Positions 8,753 to 17,465 of a stretch of 64,000 nucleotides of DNA are shown here, one piece after another. The stretch spans positions 39,132 to 103,131 of the forward strand of contig JAKUNG010000003.1 of NCBI GenBank assembly GCA_022452285.1. The letters are read 5' to 3'. Position 1 is the first letter of the stretch. Every line of letters begins with the position of its first letter. Position numbers and translations under genes: made by a program. A model generated the notes under the pieces. It was not told the DNA's origin. It did not search any database and saw nothing but the letters and a program-made list of their open reading frames with translations. This DNA is from Terriglobia bacterium. GTDB taxonomy: Bacteria; Acidobacteriota; Terriglobia; Versatilivoradales; Versatilivoraceae.

Positions 8753-10582
8753 ATGATTGAGCAAAGAAATTTAATGCAAAACTTTAGACAGAAAATTATA
8801 GATGTACCCCAAGAACCTGGTGTTTACCTCTATAAAAACTCCCGAGGAAAAGTAATTTATGTCGGTAAAGCTAATTCTCTTCGTAATCGGATGAAGAGCT
8901 ATTTCCAAAGATCAAAAAATACTGACATTAAGTTAGATCAATTAAAGTTAGATATAGCTAATTTTGAGTTCGTTGTGGTTGATAATGAGATGGAAGCACT
9001 TGCCCTAGAGAATAATCTAATCAAACAGTATAAACCTAAATACAATATTCTTTTAAGAGATGACAAAACCTACCCTTGCATTAAGTTAACAATCAATGAG
9101 ACTTTCCCAAGAATATATGTAACACGAAAAATTAAACAGGACGGAGCACTGTACTTTGGTCCTTTTTCTCCTTCTAATTTGGCCTCACGAACATTTAAAT
9201 TGATTAGTCGCCATTTTCAGATTCGTACATGCTCTATAAATATAGATGGTAAAAGACCAAGAGTCTGCCTTGACTATCACATAAAACGTTGCATGGGTCC
9301 TTGTGTTTCATCAACTTGTAGTCAGCAGGAATATGAAAGTCGTGTTCAAGACTTAAAATTATTTATGGAAGGAAAGCAGTCCGATCTATTGCAGAGCCTT
9401 CGTAAAAAAATGATTCAAGCTTCTAAAGAAGAACGATTTGAGATGGCTGCCCATCTGCGGGACACCATTCAAACAATCAACCAATTATCTAAACCCCAAC
9501 GAATTTCCTCAAGCCAATCTATCAATATCGATCTATTTGCACTACACCAAGAAGAAACTAAAGCAGCAGTCCAGTTGTTTCATTTGAGAAAAGGCCGTAT
9601 CGTTGACCGACAAGAATATTTTTGGGATGACCTTAGGATAGGTACAACTTCCAGTGATATATTTTCTTCACTCTTAAAACAATACTATCTTAATTCTAGA
9701 TTCATCCCTGATCAAGTCTTGGTAACTTCCAGTTTTGAAGATCAAGAAACCCTAGAACATTTCCTTTCAACTCAAAAAAAACATAAAGTGAAAGTGAAAG
9801 TTCCCTTACGTGGCCACAAAAAAAAACTCATTAACCTTGTCCAAAAAAATTCAAAATTAAGCTTTGATCAACGATTTCGAACCATTAATCCTCCTGCCCA
9901 AATGATTAAACAAGCGCTCGCTGAGTTAATGGATCTGGCAACTTTGCCCCGAAAAATTGAGGCATTTGATATTTCAAACATCCAAGGAACTGACTCTGTA
10001 GCATCCATGGTTGTATGGAAGGACGGCCAGATGAAAAAGAACGAATATCGGAAATTTATTATAAAAACAGTATCAGGCATTGATGACTTTAAAAGTATGG
10101 TTGAAGTTATAACTCGTCGATACAGTCGGTTAATAAAAGAAAACCACTCTTTACCAGATTTAATTCTAGTAGATGGGGGTTTAGGTCAACTTAATGCAGC
10201 TGCTTCAACTCTAGATGCACTTGATTTAACAACTCAACCATTAGCCAGCATTGCCAAAAAAGAGGAACTAATTTATGTTAGAGGGCATCAAAAAGAACCT
10301 ATCCGATTAGAAAAACATTCTCCAGTCTTACGATTGATCCAAAAAATTCGGGATGAAAGTCATCGGTTTGCTTTATCTTTTCATCGACAGCGGCGTTCAA
10401 CAAGGATGCTCTCATCACGCCTTATCAAAATTACAGGAGTCGGGGACCAAACTGCTAAACTGCTTCTCCAAAGACTGGGTAGTGTCCGGAGAATCTCATC
10501 TGCTTCCCTAGATCAATTAACCCAAGTAGTTCCACAAAAAATTGCAAAAAATGTGTACGATCATTTCCACAACAAGAATTAA
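8753..10582 (+). CDS. uvrC: Excinuclease ABC subunit C (UvrC)
   Basis: Makes both incisions around damaged DNA in nucleotide excision repair with UvrA and UvrB. The 609-residue protein has the GIY-YIG nuclease (PGVYLYKNSRGKVIYVGKA, about 22-45), a Cys-rich region (CSINIDGKRPRVCLDYHIKRC...GPC), the UVR motif (EERFEMAAHLRDTIQTI), the RNase H-like nuclease (EAFDISNIQG, LILVDGGLGQL, FHRQRRS) and a C-terminal helix-hairpin-helix. Length is normal for the family. The ATG at 8753 was kept; an in-frame ATG seven codons later is also possible. Confidence 0.96.
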   Translation: MIEQRNLMQNFRQKIIDVPQEPGVYLYKNSRGKVIYVGKANSLRNRMKSYFQRSKNTDIKLDQLKLDIANFEFVVVDNEMEALALENNLIKQYKPKYNILLRDDKTYPCIKLTINETFPRIYVTRKIKQDGALYFGPFSPSNLASRTFKLISRHFQIRTCSINIDGKRPRVCLDYHIKRCMGPCVSSTCSQQEYESRVQDLKLFMEGKQSDLLQSLRKKMIQASKEERFEMAAHLRDTIQTINQLSKPQRISSSQSINIDLFALHQEETKAAVQLFHLRKGRIVDRQEYFWDDLRIGTTSSDIFSSLLKQYYLNSRFIPDQVLVTSSFEDQETLEHFLSTQKKHKVKVKVPLRGHKKKLINLVQKNSKLSFDQRFRTINPPAQMIKQALAELMDLATLPRKIEAFDISNIQGTDSVASMVVWKDGQMKKNEYRKFIIKTVSGIDDFKSMVEVITRRYSRLIKENHSLPDLILVDGGLGQLNAAASTLDALDLTTQPLASIAKKEELIYVRGHQKEPIRLEKHSPVLRLIQKIRDESHRFALSFHRQRRSTRMLSSRLIKITGVGDQTAKLLLQRLGSVRRISSASLDQLTQVVPQKIAKNVYDHFHNKN

Positions 10583-10645
10583 ATTGTCATAATTAAATCA
10601 ATGACATTCTTCAATCTATAATTTTTTAAGAAGAAAGTTTACTTT

Positions 10646-10674
10646 TTGGACTCTAAAAACAAATGTGTTAAAAT
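10646..10674 (+). promoter_or_regulatory. Candidate sigma70-type promoter for the ferredoxin gene
   Basis: TTGGAC, a 17-base spacer and TAAAAT, placed about 50 bases before the ferredoxin ATG. The spacing is ideal and the -10 is good, but the -35 matches only half of the consensus. Confidence 0.4.
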
Positions 10675-10726
10675 TCATTCTTAAGGTTATAACTTAAAGG
10701 GTTATAAAAACCCACAAAGAGACTAG

Positions 10727-11092
10727 ATGCTACCATTAGACACAATTTCAACTCTTCCTAAGCTCGAACCAAAGTCAAAAGGAAAACCCCGTCCACGGAA
10801 GAAAAAGCCTCGAGAAATAGCAATTATAACTGAATGCTGCACGGGTTGTGCAGGTTCTCCTGCATGTGTGCCTTACTGCCCAGTGCCTGATTGTATGTTT
10901 TGGGTTCCTGATGAAGACCATCCTCCTTTTGGACATATTGAAGTTGACCCTTTTCTTTGCATTGGTTGCAAGAAATGTACGACCACAGGCCCCGATGATA
11001 CGTTCTTAGATGGCTGCCCCTGGGATGCTATTGAGATGAGGCCTTCTGAAGAGGTTGAAGCTGTGGTAGGAGAATTCGAGGTACCAAATTAG
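10727..11092 (+). CDS. 4Fe-4S ferredoxin-like protein
   Basis: A 121-residue soluble protein with a basic, Pro/Lys-rich N-terminus and two Cys clusters: CTGCAGSPACVPYCP and, after an acidic linker, CIGCKKC with a later GCPWDAI. The pattern indicates one, probably two, [4Fe-4S] centres. It sits at the downstream end of the respiratory cluster on the opposite strand, and its stop codon overlaps the stop of the HEAT-repeat gene. It may carry electrons, but the donor and acceptor are unknown. No signal peptide is visible, so it should be cytoplasmic. Confidence 0.8.
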   Translation: MLPLDTISTLPKLEPKSKGKPRPRKKKPREIAIITECCTGCAGSPACVPYCPVPDCMFWVPDEDHPPFGHIEVDPFLCIGCKKCTTTGPDDTFLDGCPWDAIEMRPSEEVEAVVGEFEVPN

Positions 11093-11931
11093 TAAGCAAT
11101 TTTACTTTTGATGGAATTGATGCTTAAGAAAGCTTGCTCTTGCACTCGCCTTGACAATTGGGAATTCGGTGTGAGAAATCGTTTTATAACTTCCAAGTCC
11201 TTTTTTTCACCAATAAAATACATAGCTCTCAAAGCTTCCCAAACTTGTTCTTCAGTAGGAGCAATTAAAAGTATAGGCTGACCTGCTGAAACGACTTCCC
11301 CATCCTGAATCATCCTCTCCTTTACATAACCAGGAACAATGCCGCGTACTGTTATCCACTCCTTACCATCTGTTTCAATGCGAGCTACCATGGCACCTGA
11401 ACGAACTGGGTCTTCTTTATCCAGACGGAACTTAATTCTTCCATCAGATGGTGTAGAAATTTCATGATTAAGTAACATCCCACGGATTTCTTTGCGTCCT
11501 CTCGAATCCTGAAATCGAACTAGTGACAGAGCAGCATTGCGACGAACTAAAGGGTAAGTATCTTTAAGAAGGTTTAATAAATATTTCTGGAAATTATAAC
11601 GCCCATCTCCCTGACCCATTAGCCAAGCAACTGTCATCCGAACTTCTGGTATTGGATGGTCAACCAATTGTTTAACTGCAGGAAACCAAACTGCAGTTGA
11701 AGATAAACCAGAAGCGGCTATCTTCTCTGAAAGTTGGGTTAGGGCATGTTGAATTTTTCGGGGCTTAGCACTTATCTCCAAACTCTTTTTTAGCTCCTTA
11801 TCATCCATCACACGACCAAACCACGTCTGCTGCCAAAAAAGAAATGGGACTAAAATAGTCAGAAAGACAACCAACACCGCCAATAGAGTGGTACCCAATC
11901 TAAGGTTATAACGACTTGATTTATCCACCAT
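11089..11931 (-). CDS. Membrane-anchored HEAT-repeat protein with embedded lipoyl-like hybrid segment
   Basis: A 280-residue protein, last gene of the respiratory cluster. An N-terminal membrane segment (about 14-33) is followed by HEAT-like helical repeats (HPIPEVRMTVAWLMG, TYPLVRRNAALSLVRF). A beta segment comes next (about 150-215), reading like two halves of a barrel-sandwich hybrid: STPSDGRIKF...DPVRSGAMV and RGIVPGYVKE...GEVVSAGQPILLI. This is the pattern of HlyD/MFP adaptor proteins. Another HEAT-like helix pair closes it. I know no defined function; an assembly or scaffolding role for the oxidase is an inference from position. It overlaps the ferredoxin gene tail to tail by 4 bases. 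Confidence 0.7.
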   Translation of the reverse strand: MVDKSSRYNLRLGTTLLAVLVVFLTILVPFLFWQQTWFGRVMDDKELKKSLEISAKPRKIQHALTQLSEKIAASGLSSTAVWFPAVKQLVDHPIPEVRMTVAWLMGQGDGRYNFQKYLLNLLKDTYPLVRRNAALSLVRFQDSRGRKEIRGMLLNHEISTPSDGRIKFRLDKEDPVRSGAMVARIETDGKEWITVRGIVPGYVKERMIQDGEVVSAGQPILLIAPTEEQVWEALRAMYFIGEKKDLEVIKRFLTPNSQLSRRVQEQAFLSINSIKSKIAY

Positions 11932-11962
11932 ATTTTCTAGTTCTTATAATATAAGGTACTAT

Positions 11963-12364
11963 TCACAAATAAAGCATGCAGTACACAATCACACCTGTGA
12001 TTGAAACATAAACCCAAATTGGTAATGTCCAGCGCGCTATATCTTTGTGCTGCTCAAATCTCTTTTTCCATCCTAAGTATAGGGTCCTAATCGCCAAAGG
12101 TAAGATCACAATAGCTAATACAATATGACTGACCAAAATAATAAAATAGAGTTTCCGAACCCATCCAGAACCTGTATATGGAACCGATCCGACTTGAAAA
12201 TGGTAAACCAGGTAGGAAATAAGAAAAAGAGTAGAAAAACTAAAAGCCGCTAGCATGCATTTTTTATGTGCAGCTATGCGTTTTCTCCTAATAAAATAGT
12301 ATCCTAGAACTAAAAAGAAGGCACTGGTGGCATTTAGTGTGGCATTAACGGTAGGAAAATCCAT
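11963..12364 (-). CDS. DUF420 (YozB/CtaM-like) membrane protein
   Basis: A 133-residue protein with four hydrophobic helices and the conserved-looking elements ATLNATSAFFLVLGYYFIRR, H-K in AAHKKCMLAAF, SYLVYHF, ILVSHIVLAIVILPLA and HKDIARWTLPIWVYVSITGV. The spaced His residues in helices resemble the DUF420 family, found next to heme-copper oxidases. Bacillus CtaM of this family is needed for heme A oxidase activity, so an oxidase-assembly role is likely here. It lies 31 bases before the HEAT-repeat gene on the same strand. Confidence 0.75.
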   Translation of the reverse strand: MDFPTVNATLNATSAFFLVLGYYFIRRKRIAAHKKCMLAAFSFSTLFLISYLVYHFQVGSVPYTGSGWVRKLYFIILVSHIVLAIVILPLAIRTLYLGWKKRFEQHKDIARWTLPIWVYVSITGVIVYCMLYL

Positions 12365-12489
12365 AAAGAACGAACAGTGGAGTATGAATTAAAGAAAAAA
12401 CTTTTGAAACTAAAACCTTTTTAGGATTAATGGGTTAATTACTAGTCTGTAGCCCGCATTTATTTCAAGTTTAGAACTCTTAGTAATAT

Positions 12490-12720
12490 CTATTTTTCAA
12501 TACCTTCATTATCCCTTTGAATAAATCTGCTGAATTCTTCACTACGTAAATTCCAGTAGCAGTTAAGAAAAAAGATTAAAGATAAAACCAGACAGGTAAT
12601 AGCTACAAACAAACCATCAAGGGACATTAAGTCCTGATTGATGACCAACCAACCTACCGCTGCTAAGCAACCCCCACCTAATAGAAAATTCATAATTAGT
12701 GAGACTACTATTTCTACCAT
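12490..12720 (-). CDS. Small two-helix membrane protein of the oxidase cluster
   Basis: A 76-residue protein with two hydrophobic segments (about 5-25 and 35-55) and a charged C-terminus (NLRSEEFSRFIQRDNEG). A GGAG ribosome site precedes the ATG. I do not recognise a family. Its position among oxidase genes suggests an accessory or assembly subunit, but that is inference. Confidence 0.55.
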   Translation of the reverse strand: MVEIVVSLIMNFLLGGGCLAAVGWLVINQDLMSLDGLFVAITCLVLSLIFFLNCYWNLRSEEFSRFIQRDNEGIEK

Positions 12721-12818
12721 CTCTTTATCTCCTCATCAAACCCAGAATGTTAAAAGAATAAATCAGTCTCTCCATTCTCCTAAACCCCAAAAGCAAGATT
12801 TCATCATTGTGCTATTGA

Positions 12819-13076
12819 CTAATTCTTCTGGCTTGCCGAACGTCGGAATGCATAAATCAAGATAGTACTCATTATTCCCACTGGGGGTGCTAGTAAAAAA
12901 ATAATTGCTCGGTTTAGTGCCTGGATTCCTAACTCAGATTGAGCAGCAGCAGCACTCTGACACATTGAGCATGCCTGGGCAAAAGATTCCATTGGCCAGA
13001 AGAGAAAAAGAAAAGTTATTGTACAGGACAACCAGCAAAAAAACTTAGTGGTCACAACTGTCAAGAAATTTTCCAT
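12819..13076 (-). CDS. Small exported membrane protein with CSMC motif
   Basis: An 85-residue protein. An N-terminal signal-like segment ending FWPMESFAQA is followed by the motif ACSMCQSAAAAQSELGIQALNRAI, then one membrane helix and a basic tail. The CxxC is predicted to sit at the periplasmic side. Short proteins with a C-x-M-C-x-SAAAAQ block are often found beside cytochrome oxidase genes in several phyla. Their role is not known to me; metal or heme handling is a guess. It lies 6 bases after the subunit IV gene. Confidence 0.6.
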   Translation of the reverse strand: MENFLTVVTTKFFCWLSCTITFLFLFWPMESFAQACSMCQSAAAAQSELGIQALNRAIIFLLAPPVGIMSTILIYAFRRSASQKN

Positions 13077-13082
13077 TGTTCT

Positions 13083-13397
13083 TTAAAGACCTAAATCCAA
13101 TATTCGAAGACTATCTGCAAAAAATACGGCCATTAGGGATATCGTTATTATCATTGCAGGCATCAATGTTAGAACCAAACTCCGCTTTTCAAACCTTAGA
13201 TGCATGAAATAGGCGATAATCAAGGCTGCCTTTACAATAGAGAAGCCCATCAAGAGTGTAAGCATTAATACGAGTCCAACTTGAACATAGGCTAGAAAAA
13301 CCTCAACGGCAGTCAAGACAAGTAACCAAGTCCAAACCGTTAGTACTAAACGGTTAGACATTGGGCCATGTGTACTATGAATGTTATCGTTGCTCAA
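13083..13397 (-). CDS. Cytochrome c oxidase subunit IV (CtaF-like)
   Basis: About 104 residues with three membrane helices, matching the small prokaryotic subunit IV of A-type oxidases: MSNRLVLTVWTWLLVLTAVE, then VLMLTLLMGFSIVKAALIIAYFMHLRFEKR, with the typical FSIVKA and YFMHL-E-R block, then a final helix. The likely start is a TTG at 13397, because GGAGG lies 5 bases upstream of it; a TTG four codons earlier overlaps that site. It follows the second subunit III gene. Confidence 0.8.
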   Translation of the reverse strand: MSNDNIHSTHGPMSNRLVLTVWTWLLVLTAVEVFLAYVQVGLVLMLTLLMGFSIVKAALIIAYFMHLRFEKRSLVLTLMPAMIITISLMAVFFADSLRILDLGL

Positions 13398-13427
13398 GGA
13401 TCCCTCCAAAAATAGTATTCACTGTTG

Positions 13428-14060
13428 TTAATCCATCTTTACTGATAACAAATAAACTAAGGGAAAAACAAACATCCACACCAAGTCCACAAAATGCCAA
13501 TACAAACCACAAACCTCAACATGATCTGAGTTGAATTTCTTCTTTGAAAAACCCCAAGCAATAACAAGAAGATAAACCACTCCTGTGAATACATGGAACA
13601 TATGCAACCCGGTTAGTCCAAAAAAAGTCGCCCCAAATAAAGGGGTGCCCCAAGGGTTTTTAGTCAATGTAACTCCTTCATGAACTAAGCCAGCCCATTC
13701 TTGACCATGCAAAATCATAAATATTATGCCACCTAAAGCTGTAAACAGTGTCCACAGCACTGTCCATTTTCGGTCATCCCTTTGAGCTGCATTTACCCCA
13801 AGCACCATAGTCAAACTGCTGGAAAGAAGGACAAAAGTCATCAAAGAAGCCATAGCTATGGTTGGCCACAAGTGAAAAGGCGTAGGCCATTCCGGAGTTG
13901 CTACCCTTAAATAGGCATAGGCAATAAGAAGCCCTGAAAATGTAAGTGCATCGGAAACTATAAACAACCACATCCCCAACTTTATATGGGGGATTGAGTA
14001 GGGAAGAGTTCCTCCACCCCATTCCTGTAATCTAGCTTCTTTCATACTGGAGTCTGACAT
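13428..14060 (-). CDS. ctaE: Cytochrome c oxidase subunit III, second copy
   Basis: A 210-residue, five-helix subunit III: IKLGMWLFIVSDALTFSGLL, PWGTPLFGATFFGLTGLHMFHVFTG and VCGLYWHFVDLVWMFVFPLVYL are the family hallmarks. It lies 6 bases downstream of another, divergent subunit III gene. A strong GGAGGTAA ribosome site precedes the ATG. Because two subunit III-like genes are adjacent, the pair may form a heterodimeric subunit III; this is inference. Confidence 0.88.
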   Translation of the reverse strand: MSDSSMKEARLQEWGGGTLPYSIPHIKLGMWLFIVSDALTFSGLLIAYAYLRVATPEWPTPFHLWPTIAMASLMTFVLLSSSLTMVLGVNAAQRDDRKWTVLWTLFTALGGIIFMILHGQEWAGLVHEGVTLTKNPWGTPLFGATFFGLTGLHMFHVFTGVVYLLVIAWGFSKKKFNSDHVEVCGLYWHFVDLVWMFVFPLVYLLSVKMD

Positions 14061-14066
14061 CCAAAC

Positions 14067-14678
14067 TTACCTCCAAAAAAATAATAAGATCAAAAGATAA
14101 ATCCATAACCCATCCATAAAATGCCAATAAAGGGCAGTGCTACTTAAAACTGCATCCTCCTGAGTTAGAGTCGAAGAAAATAGCCAAGACCTAACCGTCA
14201 AGTAAAGTAATGCTAAAATTCCTCCAAACAAATGTAAACCATGAACACCAGTCAAAAGATAAAAAAAAGAACTGTGAGGATTTCCTGCAAGGTAAATACC
14301 CTGATTCACCAATAGCTTCCAAGTCCAGAGTTGCCCTGCAAGAAAAGTTATTCCTAGTAAACATGTGACTGTTATCCAGTACTTTAATTCACTTGCCTTA
14401 GTGGCACGACGCCCTAGTTCTACAGTCAGACTACTAGCTAATAAGACAAGAGTATTAATCCAAAGAAAGTTTGGAGGGTTAATTGGTTGCCATAAATGAT
14501 TCGTTCCTCGCCCCAAGATATAAGCACTTGTAAAACCAGTAAACATCATCGAGATTGAAGCTAAGGCTAACCACATCCCAATCCTATAGTTCCTCTTGCG
14601 GGACTGAGTCACACCTCCCTCATTAGAGTAGTAACTAGCTTGATCACCTTCTTTGCTACTAACCAGACTGCTTCCCAT
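14067..14678 (-). CDS. ctaE: Cytochrome c oxidase subunit III, first copy
   Basis: A 203-residue membrane protein with the subunit III pattern: RIGMWLALASISMMFTGF, LWINTLVLLASSLTVELGRRA, LLTGVHGLHLFGGILALLYL and STALYWHFMDGLWIYLLILLFFW. It is clearly divergent from the next gene, so this is an old duplication rather than a recent one. The N-terminus carries about 35 extra hydrophilic residues. It follows ctaD by about 105 bases, the largest internal gap in the oxidase part. Confidence 0.85.
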   Translation of the reverse strand: MGSSLVSSKEGDQASYYSNEGGVTQSRKRNYRIGMWLALASISMMFTGFTSAYILGRGTNHLWQPINPPNFLWINTLVLLASSLTVELGRRATKASELKYWITVTCLLGITFLAGQLWTWKLLVNQGIYLAGNPHSSFFYLLTGVHGLHLFGGILALLYLTVRSWLFSSTLTQEDAVLSSTALYWHFMDGLWIYLLILLFFWR

Positions 14679-14783
14679 CCTTAAAATGACCTTTCTTAGT
14701 CGTTTTAGTTATTAACTTTTACTAAATATAGGCTAACAAACAAATCTTTAAATTATCCAGACTATCCCCCATTAAGAATGGCA

Positions 14784-16553
14784 CTACTTATTCTTTTCAA
14801 TTGGTGGGTCTGTTTGCATCACAAAGTCTCTTGGAGAGCCAGGCACTCCATACTCATAAGGGTCATGATGAACTATGGGAATTTTACCAGCAAAATTATC
14901 ATGAGGAGGAGGTGAAGGAATAGTCCATTCCAACGTAGTACTCTCCCAAGGGTTTTCAGAAGCTTTCTTTCCTTTGAATATACTCCAGAACAAGTTCACC
15001 AGAAAAATTACCTGTGCCGCTGCTGTGATGAAAGCAGCAATTGAAACAAATTCCTGATAGGACTGAAGTGGTTCTAGAAACTTAAACTCTGTCGATTGAG
15101 CGTAGCGCCTCAGCCCACCCATAATACCCATAAGATGCATTGGTATAAAAATTGCATTAACTCCAATGAAGGTTATCCAAAAGTGGAATTTGCCCCACCA
15201 TTCGTTAAGCATGCGACCAAACATTTTAGGAAACCAATAATAGGTTCCCCCAAAAATTCCAAATAAAGCTGCAACTCCCATAATCATATGGAAATGCGCC
15301 ACTGGAAAATAAGTGTCATGCAACTGAACATCAATTGAAGTCTGACCTAGAAAAAGTCCTGTAATTCCTCCAGAAACAAAAAGGGAAACAAACCCGATAG
15401 CATAAAGCATGGCTGTTGTGAATCGAATTTTACCTCCCCAAAGAGTACCCAGCCAGTTAAAAGTCTTGATGGCTGAAGGAACTCCAATCGTTAGGGTAAT
15501 AACAGAAAAAATCAAGGCCGAAAGTGGGCTCAATCCACTTACAAACATATGATGACCCCATACAAAGAACCCTAATAAACCTATCGCAAAAATAGCCACA
15601 ACCATAGCACGATAACCAAATATAGGCTTACGAGCAAAAGTGGATAATAGCTGAGAAGCTACCCCCATTCCAGGAAGGATGGCGATATAGACCTCTGGAT
15701 GTCCAAAAAACCAAAAAAGATGTTGCCAGAGAATTGGGGATCCTCCAGAGTGCTCAATTACGGTATCACTCACCACTAAGCCCCCTGGGATAAAGAAACT
15801 CGTACCTCCTAAACGATCCAAAAGTAATAAAATTCCACCAGCTAGGAGAACTGGAAATGACAACAGGGCTAGAATAGCAGTAGTAAACCAAGTCCACACC
15901 GTAAGAGGCATTTTCATTAATGTCATTCCTTTAGCACGCATATTGAGAACCGTTGTTATAAAATTGAGCGCTCCCAGTAAAGATGCTAGGCAGAATAGGG
16001 CAATACTTATGATCCAGAGGTTTTGGCCCGCTCCCAATCCAGGTCCTGCTACTTCACCGAGGGCACTCAAGGGCGCGTAAGCGGTCCAACCTGAAATAGG
16101 AGCACCTCCAACAACAAAAAACGCCGCTACCATCACCCCCATGCTAACAAAAGTCACCCAAAATGAGAGCATATTCAATACAGGGAAAGCCATATCATGG
16201 GCACCAATTTGGATTGGAAGAAAATAATTACCAAATCCACCCTGTGGAGCAGTTGTTAAAACAAAAAACACCATTATTGTTCCATGCATAGTCATTAAGG
16301 CTAAATAGAACTCTGGTGTCATTGGTCCACCATCAAAACCTATAGGAAAAATCTTCTCTAAAAGAGGCCATGACTCATTAGGCCAAGCAAGCCGCAATCG
16401 CATAAGAACTGATAGCGCAAGACCTATAAACACAGCTATTAGTGCTAGAAAATAATATTGGATACCAATGATCTTATGATCAATGCTAAATATCCACTTT
16501 CGAAGAAAAGTGGTAGGTTCGGCATGAACCTCTGGATTTCCTGAATCAGACAT
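14784..16553 (-). CDS. ctaD: Cytochrome c oxidase subunit I, A1 type
   Basis: The catalytic heme-copper subunit that reduces oxygen and pumps protons. The 589-residue protein begins near WIFSIDHKIIGIQY. It has MTMHGTIMVFF (heme a ligand), WFFGHPEVYIAILPGMG (CuB His, the Tyr cross-link and the A1-type GHPEVY), GHHMFVSG, LHDTYFPVAHFHMIMG (heme ligands) and twelve predicted helices. The Glu in GHPEVY marks the K-channel of an A-family enzyme. A GGGAG site precedes the ATG. It follows ctaC and precedes two subunit III genes. Confidence 0.97.
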   Translation of the reverse strand: MSDSGNPEVHAEPTTFLRKWIFSIDHKIIGIQYYFLALIAVFIGLALSVLMRLRLAWPNESWPLLEKIFPIGFDGGPMTPEFYLALMTMHGTIMVFFVLTTAPQGGFGNYFLPIQIGAHDMAFPVLNMLSFWVTFVSMGVMVAAFFVVGGAPISGWTAYAPLSALGEVAGPGLGAGQNLWIISIALFCLASLLGALNFITTVLNMRAKGMTLMKMPLTVWTWFTTAILALLSFPVLLAGGILLLLDRLGGTSFFIPGGLVVSDTVIEHSGGSPILWQHLFWFFGHPEVYIAILPGMGVASQLLSTFARKPIFGYRAMVVAIFAIGLLGFFVWGHHMFVSGLSPLSALIFSVITLTIGVPSAIKTFNWLGTLWGGKIRFTTAMLYAIGFVSLFVSGGITGLFLGQTSIDVQLHDTYFPVAHFHMIMGVAALFGIFGGTYYWFPKMFGRMLNEWWGKFHFWITFIGVNAIFIPMHLMGIMGGLRRYAQSTEFKFLEPLQSYQEFVSIAAFITAAAQVIFLVNLFWSIFKGKKASENPWESTTLEWTIPSPPPHDNFAGKIPIVHHDPYEYGVPGSPRDFVMQTDPPIEKNK

Positions 16554-16617
16554 AAACTTTCTCCCTATTCCTGCTCCATGAATTCAAAAAAGCCCTAAGA
16601 ATTTATACAATTGAGAC

Positions 16618-17409
16618 TCAGTACTCAGACTGTTCTTTCAGCCAACCCGCAAAATCCTCACCAGACATAACCATGAGAAAGCCTCTCATCTTATAATGTT
16701 GTATTCCACATAACTCTGCACAAGCAATTTCATACTCCCCAATTTTGAGAGCTTTAAAGTGACTTGAAATTGCCATTCCTGGAGTTGTATCTTGTTTAAA
16801 ACGGAGGGCTGGAACAAAAAAACTGTGGGTTACATCTTTGGAACGTAAAGTAATTTGAATATCTCGGTTAACTGGAATTGCCATTCGATTGAGAGTTACT
16901 ATATCATCTTCCGAAGCAGGGTCCTTTGGATCAACTCCAACCGGATTTAGTTGGTCATTAATCAATTGGGGAATTGTTCTTCCAAACTGACCATCAGCTC
17001 CGGGATAGCGAATATTCCAGGCAAACTGCTGTGCCGTTACTTCAACCTTGATGGCTCCTTCCGGTATCCCCTGCAAATGCAGCTGGGCCCAAACCTTTTG
17101 ACCCATGATTGCTAGAGTAACAAAAACCACTGCGGTTACCACTGTGGCTACAATTTCTACTTTGGTATTGCCATGGGTATAAGTTACTTCTTTATGTGCC
17201 GAACTTCGATATCGCCAAACATAGTAGCCAAGTATAACCTGGGCTAAGGTAAATGCGACACCCACAACAATCAGAGTATAGAAAAATTGATCGTCAATCG
17301 CACCACCATGCTCAGAAACTTGGGGTGGAAACCAACCCATTTGTCCTGAAAATAAGTAGATAGTCGCCAGCACAATAAGCCAAATAGTAACTGCAAAACT
17401 AATCGCCAT
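16618..17409 (-). CDS. ctaC: Cytochrome c oxidase subunit II (CuA, no fused cytochrome c)
   Basis: Accepts electrons from the periplasmic donor and passes them to subunit I. The 263-residue protein has two N-terminal helices and a C-terminal cupredoxin domain with the CuA site: the HSFFVPALRFKQDTTPGM block and C230AELCGIQHYKM, giving the full Cys-x3-Cys-x3-His-x2-Met set. No CxxCH is present, so it is not a caa3-type fusion and must use a separate donor. An AAGGAG ribosome site precedes the ATG. No lipobox was seen. Confidence 0.96.
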   Translation of the reverse strand: MAISFAVTIWLIVLATIYLFSGQMGWFPPQVSEHGGAIDDQFFYTLIVVGVAFTLAQVILGYYVWRYRSSAHKEVTYTHGNTKVEIVATVVTAVVFVTLAIMGQKVWAQLHLQGIPEGAIKVEVTAQQFAWNIRYPGADGQFGRTIPQLINDQLNPVGVDPKDPASEDDIVTLNRMAIPVNRDIQITLRSKDVTHSFFVPALRFKQDTTPGMAISSHFKALKIGEYEIACAELCGIQHYKMRGFLMVMSGEDFAGWLKEQSEY

Positions 17410-17465
17410 AAACTGATCTCCTTAAATACCTGTCCCCTAACTAAACAAAACTAAATTATCTGAAT

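Noticed and set aside
12638-12865. A 75-codon + strand frame in the oxidase cluster
   Set aside because: It runs antisense across a small membrane protein gene and its neighbour gap, with no family match or ribosome site.
13774-14022. An 82-codon frame inside subunit III
   Set aside because: Same-strand out-of-frame shadow of a strongly conserved subunit III gene.
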